Shown: positions 45,600 through 56,200 of the stretch, piece after piece
How positions within the stretch are numbered: position 1 is the stretch's first letter
Layout of the letters: every line of letters begins with the position of its first letter
NCBI RefSeq assembly: GCF_964275005.1
Contig: NC_092689.1
Span: 1,867,501 to 1,931,500, forward strand
Source of the DNA: Diadema setosum
Taxonomy: Eukaryota; Echinodermata; Echinoidea; Diadematoida; Diadematidae
Direction: 5' to 3'
Length of the DNA stretch: 64,000 nt
Program-made: the position numbers and the translations under genes
Notes under the pieces: model-generated
The model's database searches: none
What the model was told of the DNA's origin: nothing
Seen by the model: only the letters and a program-made list of their open reading frames with translations

Positions 45600-48500
45600 T
45601 ATTAACACACAGATTGGTGAGAAATTACACAGATAATACATGAAAGAACTGGAGTGATGGAGGTGATAGTTTCAATGGTAATATTAAAATGTTAGAAGTG
45701 TGACCTCATGCACTATCCGTCTAATAAGACACTACAAAAGTAGTAATTTGACAATATTGTAAATCACTTATAGCATGTTAAAGACTCAATGTGATATTAA
45801 AAAACCTGAGTATATCAGGAAAAGGTATACAAATTGTACTTCAGTATATTAAGGAAACATTAAACGTTACACTAAAATGCATTTAATGGTCAAGTATCAG
45901 CAATCCCCTCATATTTACACTATGAGGGGACTTTTCTTCTTTCTTTTCTTTTTTGAAGTCCCATTCATTCTGAAATATGTAAACCCAGTAATGCAATTTA
46001 CCTACCCTCTTACATTGTTTGTGTCCATGTGACCAAGCTGTTTGTGTCCTAGTATACGTTGCATGGTTGTCTACATTTTTTTGCAGAGGTTGAAAAAATG
46101 GGAGCATAAGTTGCATTTTGGTGTTGGTATGCCCAAGAAGTTGATCATTTTTGGTGGATGTGTGTATTGCTTGATAATTTTACTTTTGTGGGCATTGACA
46201 AGCATTCTTGAATAGTATCATTGAAAAGAGCAGTACAATTGAACGGTTTGATGGAGTTATGCAGATGATATTCAAAGCACAAGTAAAGAAGTACATGTAT
46301 TTACCATTCCATACTATTAGGAGTACAATAAGTCAGCATGACACAACAGAGCAAAATTTTCAAGATGCTTTATATTTTGATGTTTGTCATGTTTAGTCAG
46401 AAAAATTGTTTGCAGTTTTTGTTTCTTTTTGGCATGACAATACAATGACCTTTTCAGTGATTTTCATGAAATGAGGAATATTGCAGATGTTTTAATATAT
46501 GACACATGCCTATTATGATATATCATAACTTAGGTTGAGAAGAGTCTGTGGAAGGGAGTGATAAATTCATCAAGTTTTGCTGTGCAATAAGGTAACATTT
46601 GGATCAGATTTCAAACCTGTGATCCAAATGCCTTGATATATTTTGAATGTTTGGTATGTTGTAAGGAGAAGATTGTTTTTGTTTTGTTTGTTTTTTAATG
46701 GAGAATGAAGTGTAGAGTGACTACAAAATCACACTAAATTGTGGCTGTTCTTGTTATCAAATGACATGCAGTACATAGGTATTTTTCTACAGTGTATGTT
46801 CAGTATTGAAAAATTGTTCTTTGTTTCCATTACAAGTACTTTTGAATTGTAGAGCTTTGATCTTGCAAATAGGACACCTAACTACAGTATGTGCAAAGCA
46901 TGTGTATTAAAAAAATTTGTGGAATGTAGAATTTGAATTTGTAAGTCTTGATATATAATTAACCCAAGTTAAGTAATACAGTCAACATCACAGCAGTTTA
47001 TGTGACATACAGGTGTATAGTACAAGTATGTCAGATACTGAGGTACAGTAAGTCAATATACAGTTGATCATGCCCAAATCAATGTTGTTTTTTTTCATGT
47101 TCTTGACATAAATATCACTTCTCTCCACCTGTGTTAGGCCTATCGTTTTGTCCTAGCAGCTGTACTAGGTGTTACAGGTATAGGTAAATGAATTTTATAA
47201 AGGAATTCTCTGTATTGTAGTTTAAAACCCATCATACTGGTGAATACCTCTGTCTCATCTCCAGTTTATCTGGCAAAGAGCCGCTTCAGGGATTATCTCA
47301 TCGTAGTCGGGGTACTACAACCATGTAGGAGATTCATAGATGCTATACTTGTGGAATGTGTTCTTTACGGGATCATTGAATGTACAAATGCAGCAGCTCT
47401 ACTAGTGAAAGAGCAACTGTTTTTCCTGTCCTTTACATGAAGTGTCACTTGAGTCAAACTGTTTAGGCCATCATTTTGTTTTAGTGGCTGTATTATTATT
47501 ATGCAAGGTTGTTGATAAATACATGTTATAAAGGAATCCTCTGTACCATAGTTGAAAGCCCAAACAGGTGTGAATACCTCTGGTCTTGACTCCAGTTTAG
47601 CTTGAAAAGAGCAGCTTCAGGGATTATCTCATCAAGGTCAAGGTACTAAGTGGTCCACAGACACCATCGTGATATGTATTCTTATGGGGTCATTAAATGT
47701 ACGATCATAGCAGCTCTGTTAACAATAGAGTAGCTGATATGATGTCAGTGTTTTGTTTTGTTATTAAAATGAACATAAATATGTTTACTACTGTGTGATG
47801 TTTTGTAAATGTATCATTTGGTACCTACTGCATGTCTCACTCTATGAAATGGCCTGCCATCTTATTGTTTTATGGTTAGCATGCACAGTTCATTATTTTT
47901 TTTCTTTTCCCTATTTTTCCTCTAATGTTTCTTCAAGCAGTGTCATCTTTCAGTTACATCTATCTTCTGATATTGTACTGTCTTTTGTGATAATTTTGTT
48001 CACAATGACCAAGAGTGATATCATTTACTCTGTTTCACTGTTTATGATATCCGATGGACAATAAATGAGATGTATGTGAGCAAGAAATACAAGAACTGCC
48101 TGTGTGATGTGTGGATGTCATTTTGAGTTTCACTCACGAACATGTACATTCTCTTTGGATGAGAATCCTATCGGCAGTTTTGTTTGTTCTAGATTTGATA
48201 AGCGCTTTATATTGTCAGTAGATTGATCCTAATCATAGAGCCAGTTGCCACTCTTTCTTAGCCAAGGATTCGTAAGGTTTTATTGCAAAAACATAATACC
48301 ACGTTACTCATTAGGATATTGGTGTGTAATGTGACCTTTCAGAAATCATACCGACAAATGATTTGGATCGTTTGTTTTTCTGTCCTCGGGTAAAATGTCC
48401 ATGAGCCTCATCAAATATGTATAATTATAATACTAGTTGACCGGTTCGATAACATAATTATTCAAATCTTGCACGTACATGTAGTTTGTAAAACAAGATT

Positions 48501-49612
48501 TTTTTTTTCTTTCCTGATAACTGCACAGCTCGCCTGTCATCGCAAAAAATAACAAACAAACAAACAAACAAACAAACAACAACAACGAACTAATACATGC
48601 AAATTGTACCTGGTATTCTGAGCATTTGATAGTACTGGGTAGAAACATCTGAGTAGGAATGTTTATGAATTAATGTACTAAAATTTAAGAAACCATTCCC
48701 TCCGGTGCTTCCAACATTCTATTCCATTGACCTGTGCATGCTTGGCTCATTTCGTATAAACTGGGAATCCACTTTACATATTTTAGTTGTTGCTTCATCA
48801 GGCAAACCTTTGGCAAGCTATCGAAACTAGGAATGAGGAATATGCTTGAAATTAAAAACCTTTAACAAACAAATCTAATGAGAAGATCACTCCTATGTCA
48901 AATTAGGGAAGGGGGGGGGGGGCCTTGATGAGTACATGTAATATGAGTAAACAAGCCCATACACCTGTGTGTGTGTCTAAATCAGTTTATTCAAGGTTTT
49001 TCCGCGCACTGTGTATCATACGTGAACATAGATTCATTTTACATGTATTAATTAAAGGCTTACATATAACAGTATATCTGCAGAAGTACTCTTGATACAA
49101 TGTACAATGGATTGCTCTTTACTACTTTTAAGTTGCTGCATTATAGTTGTAAAGAAATTTGAGTTGTACAGTTATGAGCCTATGTAATGTGGCAACACAA
49201 ACAATTAAAAAAATGTCTTATCATATATATAAAACATTTATCACAAGTAGTTACTGCCCGTAAGTCAAGCAGTTTGCTGCAGTCGTAGTTCCACACACAG
49301 TTGGGGAAAAAAATCTTGGAATGTATTACAATGAGAGTCAATACTTCATGCTCGTGACATGTCCAGCAAATTGTTAAAATCGTAATGTTTTCATATATAG
49401 TCACCTTTTATCAGATACGACTTTTCGTGTTGTCATTTATAGTAATAATTGCCAATGGTGTACAAAATAGAACTCTATCATCTGAAATCAAACAGGGCGC
49501 AATGTATGCCTTTGCATAGACTACGAATGTGACAACGCTTTTGTTTCTCAAAAAACAGAAAAAAAGAAAGACTGGTGTATTTACAGTAGTTTTTACTAAC
49601 AGAGATATGAGG
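45600..49612. other. Intergenic between MAN2B1 and the TIL-like gene
   Basis: No protein-coding exon could be supported. It contains a diverged tandem duplication (47131-47745), a small perfect-arm hairpin near 46597-46631 (catttggatca/tgatccaaatg), a poly-G run near 48910, and an (AAAC)n tract near 48550-48585. The first half could include a longer alternative 3' UTR of the mannosidase. Confidence 0.6.
47131..47745. repeat. Diverged ~335-bp tandem duplication
   Basis: Unit 1 begins near 47131 and unit 2 near 47460. Matched landmarks are taggcc(t)atc.ttttgt, ataaaggaat.ctctgta, gcttcagggattatctcatc (47283 and 47624) and gcagctct. Start offsets of 328-341 show indels between units. No long ORF is conserved between them. 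Confidence 0.75.
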
Positions 49613-49702
49613 TTAAGATTCTGGGAATGGGTTTCGGCATCGCACTTGTCCATCAACGAAACATCGACACACGAGGTCTCCCTTCAAGAAGTTGACATTT
49701 AC
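49613..49702 (-). CDS. TIL-like gene exon 3
   Basis: Encodes the last 29 residues, GDLVCRCFVDGQVRC plus flanks, then TAA. Minus-strand acceptor ttctcaaaacag. It joins exon 2 in phase 0 and adds three cysteines that complete a VWC-like pattern begun by ECSYDD in exon 2. That completed pattern is the main support for this exon. Confidence 0.65.
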   Translation of the reverse strand, partial: VNVNFLKGDLVCRCFVDGQVRCRNPFPES

Positions 49703-51139
49703 CTGTTTTGAGAAGAAAACAAACGAAACAAATATTCCAACAATGAGATCGAACAGTAACAACAGTGTATTGATTTCATCGTAATTACAGTGAGCAACTC
49801 AATGTTTAGATTTGCTAATTGCAAAGCAAAAGTGTTCATATTCGACATTTGCTATCTACTACAGTGTACCAAATTATTTGACGAGAAAAAAAAAATAATG
49901 AGGTATAGTACTCCCCTTTTAGCATTATCTTGTTTTTCCAGCTACATGAAAAAAAGTCTATACATGGTATGTGTTTGGGGTGCTTCATTGCTTGAGTTCA
50001 GTGAGGTCCTTTTTAATATGTACCAGTTCTACACCCCCCCCCCCAAAAAAAAATGTTTGTTATTATCTTATGATTTCATTCCTTTTTCAAGATTTTGAGC
50101 TTTTATATGATATTCGCTAAGTGACGTTTACAAAAACAGAAGAAAAAGGAGCAAACATTCTAAAGATGAGTAGACAAATACGGAGTACAAGAAGAAAAAT
50201 AATGCAAGCAGGAGTAAAGAGACATCATCATTTAAAGATAATAATATTCTAGAGATAAGAAGCGAAAGCTTACTGGAAAAACTTCGTCGTCGTAACTACA
50301 CTCAGTGACCTGACGTTTCCTTCGACAGACCCTCTTCTGCACACACACATCCGCGTAGCCATCCAGGATGTAACGCCCCCGAGGACACGCCCACCCGCTG
50401 ACGCACATGCGCACACAGGGGCGAGTGCCGGATCGAGATTCTTTGCGCACATCTGCGCAGGTGATTGACTGGCACGCCGATAGGCATTGGTTGAACTCGA
50501 GATCGTTACTGCTCGGGCATTGTTGCAGTGGGCGTGTCTTACGTACTAGACGGTCTAGTATACGAAGGAAAAAAAATGAACAAAATATAATGTAATAAAA
50601 GATAGGAAAGAAATGCAACAGCACAAACGCATGCAGATAATTAGTATTATTGGCGATATTACATCTCTATTCAATATAGGATGAGAGGGGGGAGGCAGGC
50701 AGACAGAATTGTTAAAAAAAGGAAAAAAAAAAAACTAATAAAAACTCTTTGAAAGCATATCATAGACGCATGAATGTTTGATATCACTGCGTATACAAGC
50801 AATGGGTATTTTTTTTTTCCATCGAACAAACCACTCTGATGTTACGTAATAATGCTGCCCACTCGTTTTGGTTGTTGGTTATCTACAATATGTTTGCGCT
50901 TGACTGCACGAGTTGCAGAGATAAAAGATAACAAAGTGGATGTTGATACCTTTTCACGATTGGTTGGATTCACTTTCAAGAAGCACGGAACTAGGCATAA
51001 TACTAGAAACTTCATGATTTAACCATGATGAACACTGGAGTTATGATAGTAAAACAAGCAAGTTCATAAAAAATAAATGATAATGACAAAGATAGAAGAA
51101 GGAATATGAAATATATCCAATTGTGACTTTTTCCAGTGT

Positions 51140-51173
<34 letters not shown>

Positions 51174-51638
51174 GTGAGTGTGTGTATGTGTGTTTGTGTG
51201 TTTGTGTGTATAAAGAAAGGGAGAGGTGGTAGATAGAGACATAAGTAGAAGAAAGATATAGATGGATGTAGGATTGAAGAAGGGACGATATCTATCAGAC
51301 ACGCAAAAACTGCGACATTATCATGTGTGAGAAAATAATATTTCATGTTTAAGAATAACGTGCTTAGATATCCATTTAGATAAAACTTCTAAAGTTTTAC
51401 GAGAACATATTCCTATAGCATTTCTCCGAAAGGTAAGAGTGATCACTCCTGGTTAATGATAAATCTCATGAACTAATTCGACAGTAACGAACATAATGGA
51501 ATAAACTAGCGACTAGGTTGCATTAGTCGTAATGATTGCAAATTTCTGTTCCATACCTTTCACAGGCCTCTGCTGAGCTCCACTGACCACGATCGCTAAT
51601 GCAAGGATGCACAGTAAGACGTCGAGTATTCTCTTCAT
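49613..51638 (-). CDS. Secreted TIL-domain cysteine-rich protein, 3 exons
   Basis: Three exons (51557-51638, 50274-50554 and 49613-49702, minus strand) splice in phase to 150 residues. Residues 1 to about 21 form a signal peptide (MKRILDVLLCILALAIVVSG, likely cut after SGA). Residues 40-104 form a trypsin-inhibitor-like (TIL) domain with C..C..C...C spacing and CVSGWACPRG near its centre. RRKR (105-108) follows, then C113-SYDDEV...GD-V-C133-R-C135-FVDGQVR-C143, like a short VWC or VWF E-module. TIL domains are disulfide-rich serine-protease inhibitors or adhesive modules in mucin/VWF-type proteins. The seventh canonical TIL cysteine is Trp82, giving nine TIL cysteines and thirteen in the mature protein. 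Function is inferred from domain only; it could be an inhibitor, toxin-like peptide or matrix component. Confidence 0.75.
50274..50554 (-). CDS. TIL-like gene exon 2
   Basis: A 281-nt exon encoding residues 28-121 with the whole TIL domain. The minus-strand acceptor follows a T-rich tract (ccttcgtatactag); donor TTTCCA|gtaagc is strong. Read unspliced, the frame would run only 14 more residues to a stop near 50232, which looks like intron. Confidence 0.8.
51141..51170. repeat. (TA)n microsatellite in intron 1 of the TIL-like gene
   Basis: About 13 TA units followed by a degenerate GT array to about 51210. Confidence 0.95.
51557..51638 (-). CDS. TIL-like gene exon 1 (signal peptide)
   Basis: Encodes 27 residues plus one base. 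The ATG at 51638-51636 (context cacaATGA) is preferred over an in-frame ATG at 51701 because the hydrophobic segment follows it directly. Donor GAAAG|gtatgg, phase 1. Confidence 0.8.
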
Positions 51639-51971
51639 TGTGGTGATCTCCGGAGGCAGTGTTTCAGCTTTCCTTACCCTTGTATTGGAGGTCGAAAGCA
51701 CAACAACACCACAACACCCGACAAGGATTGGTAACTGAAAGTTGTATACCAGTTGACGCTGGGCAACTTTGCTCGGGGGGAAAAAGCCAACGTAAGACCG
51801 GAAGTGGGTCTGTCAAGCCCGATAGATTAGGAGAATGGAAATCGTGTGTCGTAGCCATACATGAGATACTTCTGGCCATTTAATTCAATGTTCCTCTTTA
51901 GCACTACTCGCTTATTGGGATCATACAACCAACTTACGAAAACGCTGGTGATTGTGTGCTCTTTGCCTACG

Positions 51972-51976
<5 letters not shown>

Positions 51977-52023
<47 letters not shown>
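51977..52023. repeat. (AG)n microsatellite
   Basis: About 23 AG units ending in GGAGGGGG; a purine tract on the plus strand, capable of triplex formation. Confidence 0.97.
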
Positions 52024-52027
<4 letters not shown>

Positions 52028-52104
52028 GGGGCGAAAAAACAAACTTATCTGCCTTATGAATACTGCTGATCAGTATAATCGTGACACATGTAACGGAATG
52101 ATAA

Positions 52105-52108
<4 letters not shown>

Positions 52109-52160
<52 letters not shown>
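52109..52160. repeat. (AT)n microsatellite
   Basis: About 26 AT units. Confidence 0.97.
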
Positions 52161-52164
<4 letters not shown>

Positions 52165-53176
52165 CATAGCTAGCCAGCTAGCTCTGTAGATAGATTGTAG
52201 CTTGATTGATTGATTTATGGAAAGTCACATAGGAAGACACGGCCAAAGAGATAGATCGTTTGAACAGATATTAAAACAAAAAAGATGAAAGTGATGGGGT
52301 ATGAGGTAAGGTATTTTTGTACTCGATGATAACGAAAAAAAGAAGTGTGTAAAAATGTGTCAAAACTGTGTAGTCATGGTAGTGATGGCTTCTTCTTTTT
52401 TTTTTTTTCGTTAAAGAAGTGTCAGTAATTGTGTACGCCTAGTACTGAAGCTGTTTCAAGTACAGCAAAATCTGACATTTGATAGTTGACGAATTTTGTC
52501 TAAACACTCATACATGTCCACAAATCGATAGTTTTCGCATTGTATATGGTATTGACTCCGCCTATTTTGTATTATAATAATATAGGCTTTTATTTGAATC
52601 AGGCGTTCGATGCGGACAGTAGTGACGCAACAAACAGTTCTTCCACTGAATCCAAACAGGCTTTTGTCATGCCTTTTTTCATTTTACGCTTGACATGGCA
52701 TTGCCTGCCTTGCCTGAAAGAGCTCTGCCTGTCCACAGACACGTAGAGAGGAAGAGTAGTTTGGAAGCCGTCTCAACATTAATATTGATACACTGAGGTA
52801 TGTCATCATTTTATCACAGGTTATGATAATACTGTCATCTCCTCAGCGTTTATTCAAAAGATTTTAGATATTGTCTGGACAGAAGCGGATTGTTGCTATA
52901 AACTACAAACTACACCTCCCCGTCCGTATCTCTGTGAACGAGGATACAGCAGGAGACAAGTCAAAGTAAACACGAAAACAACAACAAAACAAATGTGCGA
53001 CGCTGTCGAGGGCTTTGGTATGTGCACATTCATTCCATACTGTTTGTTAGCGAGAGCAGTGCATTACCGGGACTCACGATTCACGCCCTTCGAGTTCTAT
53101 GGGGGAACTTTGTGTACTTTATCTTAACTACATTGATCTTTTTCTTCACCTTTGGGGTCTAATTACAACACAGAAA

Positions 53177-53212
53177 ATGGACCTCATTCGTACTCTGCTC
53201 GTGAAGTATAAG
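53177..53212 (+). CDS. Synaptotagmin-like exon 1 (12 codons), tentative
   Basis: ATG in a good context (gaaaATGG) encodes MDLIRTLLVKYK, then a strong donor AAG|gtaagt in phase 0, which fits the phase-0 acceptor at 56183. The exon is chosen by these signals alone. If it is wrong, translation might start at 56156 or in an unseen exon. Confidence 0.45.
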
Positions 53213-56200
53213 GTAAGTGATATTTTTTTTTTTTCTTGCGAAAATTGGAATCGAAATAGTTCGGTAATGTGACTACTCACACCCACAGAGTAAACACTTA
53301 ATTTAAACCCACCCTCAACCCCACCATAATTATCCCAATAGGCAATACCCATGCATGGACAGAGGATAATCGGAATATCTATCATTAAAACCCAAACCCA
53401 AACCTTGACCTCATCCCTATCCCAGTACCAGACTAGATACTAGAGGCCGACGGGTGTCGCTGTGAATGTTTTAGAACTATTTCATCTCGAAGTTAAATTA
53501 CTTTTAATAAAAAAAAAAATTGAATTTACTCCAATTCCAATGATTACATTTGCAAAGTATCTTTGAATGGGTCTACGGCAATTACCCACTGGGCAATTAC
53601 CCTGGACCCTTCCCCTGGCCCTAATCCCAACCCTAATCCTAATCCTGAACCTAATCCTAACCCTAATCCTAACCCTATAATCTTTACTCTAACCTTACTA
53701 CTAACCAGTATTTAGCCAGGGGGTAATTGCCCTCTGGGGCAATTGCCTGGGTATGCTTTTAATCTTAACTGACGTAAAGTAACTCGTGCTAGCCTGGTAA
53801 TCTATATAAGCAGTCCACAGTCACGCTTTGAGGCTGCCAGGGCTAATAGTGAGTAGAATATGAGTCAAATAAGATTTAACTTTCTCAGTCGAAATTCTAT
53901 AATGTAGATTTTCTGTCAAAGTAAATAGATGTATTAGGTACTGACATGTACGGATGTTCCTACCTGTTGATTAGACACGCCCTATAATATATGGAACTCT
54001 AGCCTCATGCTTTATCGTCTTGAATTGGCTGGTTTTCAAATATTTCCAAATTCATAGATGGTTGGGTGTTGTTGTTTCCCGTTTTTACGAAGACTTTTTC
54101 AGCTGTTAATTCACCTCCTCCAACTTAATTTTTGTGGAAAGTACTTTGGATTCCAATCTTGCTATGTTGGGTAATTCTGGGTAAGTTGTTCGGTTGTCCG
54201 TGACAACCGTCAATGGCATTCAGGTTATGCACGCGTTTTGAATAATCATGTTAATGTTTGTACCTCTCTTCGTCGAGCATTATATAGTTATTAGCTGCAT
54301 GGTAAACTCAAACTGTGAACAGGGAGGTGCTAGAGAAGGAGAGGCAACTACTGCTCTCCTTTGAAGTCATGCGCGGCGCCGCCGAGAAGTTATGCGTTCA
54401 ACTACAGGTGTTACCCATGTGCTTTCACAAAAGAGAGCATCAATAATCGGGACTAGCGCTCTCACATCTAGAAATACTTGCCCCTACTGCAATTCGCTCT
54501 CTCTTTCAATGTGATGGCAACAATGAATTTGTGTAACTTGAATTGGAGCAGCGAACCAAAATGCAGTGTAAAACTAACAATTTTAACAGCAAAATAGTTT
54601 AAAAGCACGCTGGAATACGCTTCAGCGGAGTACTGTATTTGAAAGATCAAAATATCCCAGATTAAAAGATTAAAAAACTAACATGCACAAAATATGCGCA
54701 TTATAGAAAAATATAAAATTTTTAAGAGGGCCTAATTTTCATTTCATTTTGATTTGCGCATTACGAAGAAACTAGAAATACATGTTTATAATATTGAATT
54801 CTTTCCTAAACTATTCTAAATCAATTCGAGTAGACATTTCTATTTCATTTAAAATTTTACGGTGAAATAGAACTTGTAATTCAACGAAAGGTGAAATGCG
54901 TTCTTCTTCTCCCAACTTCGTCTTGCAAACCATAGCGGCGCCGAGCATGACTTCAAAGCGTAATGGAATGCTAGACATCCCATTGTAACGCCTTGAACCC
55001 AAACATGCGTTTGCATGAATTACGAAGAGTTGCCACTCCATCTCTGTAACACCTCCCTGCTGTGAAGGAAGTTTGAATATATTATGAAATGTCTTCATGC
55101 CCAACTGTGGGCAGCAGGTGTTGAGAATGCGTTGATCCTTTCAGAGGCAAATTAATTTTCAGGGCCGAACTATCCACCTTGGAGTACAACTGCATGGTTG
55201 TCGAGATTCCAGATGTAGACGGGGCCTCCCTGACGTCATAATTTGGCTTCTGATAATAATTTACGTATTCATACCTGTTTTTGGCTCTGGCGAATGGGGA
55301 TATGAGCTATGATTTCATTTGACATCTTCATTTCAAAGAAAGTGTTTGTTGCTTGGTTGGTATTTATGGAAAGCAGTGATTATAACGCAATCTAAAAGTG
55401 GAAATACCTAGGTAAAAGCAGAAGCATCATTCTTTAGATTAAAATTCATTTTCATTTTTGACGAAACCATTAACATTCACTTTACTTTTGTAACAGAGAA
55501 TAACGTAAGCAATGCAATGTAAAATGAAGAGAGTATACAATAATAGTGAAACATTATAATGAAACATTGAAATGTATAACAAAAGTGAAGTGAACAATAT
55601 GCAATGTACAAAAATTGAGTCGTAGGTTTAATATTCTTCTGCTTTGTCACACATAGAGCATTCAAATGCATATTTTCCTCGCAAGAGTACTTTTTATTTT
55701 GTAGTGGGTTTCATGTAGGAAAATTGATTTTGTGAGTGATTATTTCATTTCCGTTATGCATTCCATTCCATCATTTTCTTTCCGTATCGTACATCAAAAT
55801 TGTGTTTCCTCTTCCGTTGATATACTCTTGATCATGGGATCTGAGTGAATGACTCGCGTTTGGAGTTCATAAGAGTGATTGTGTAGCGGTAATTTTCTGC
55901 CATTTACTATGAAAAGTATGGAAGGGAGATCAAAAAGAATGGGACAAACAGACAGAGAACAGGAATAAGGAGACACAATCATAGAGAGCAAAGTTTTTAT
56001 TGTTGGATTACATTTAGTGAGAATACACCGGTCCTACCTCATCACATAATACAGGTTTACATCCTCAAGCTAATATCAAAAGTTGTGCAGAATTAATGAC
56101 CCCTCCCCTCCCATAAAAGGAAGAAAAATCTCCCATTTGATCCCTCTGATGAATTATGATGTTTATTCTTCTCTTGCTCCAGAAATCCGGACTCAGTGTG

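Larger units (their letters stand above)
51639..53176. other. Shared upstream region of two divergent genes
   Basis: About 1.5 kb between the start codons of the minus-strand TIL-like gene and the plus-strand synaptotagmin-like gene. It contains an (AG)n array (51977-52023), an (AT)n array (52109-52160) and otherwise unremarkable AT-rich DNA. No TATA box stands out on either side. Confidence 0.5.

Noticed and set aside
50232-50273. Unspliced 3' end of the TIL-like gene (stop near 50232)
   Set aside because: A strong GTAAGC donor precedes it, and the downstream exon completes a cysteine module.
52993-53017. Alternative first exon of the synaptotagmin-like gene (ATGTGCGACGCT... then gtatgt)
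   Set aside because: It would leave phase 1, incompatible with the phase-0 acceptor at 56183.
54811-55104. 97-codon minus-strand ORF
   Set aside because: It falls within a foldback element; the sequence of one arm explains the open frame.
56156-56182. ATG at 56156 as start with MMFILLLLQ as a signal peptide
   Set aside because: The stretch is a textbook polypyrimidine tract ending in CAG; the hydrophobic residues are its translation. It is kept only as an alternative in the gene entry.
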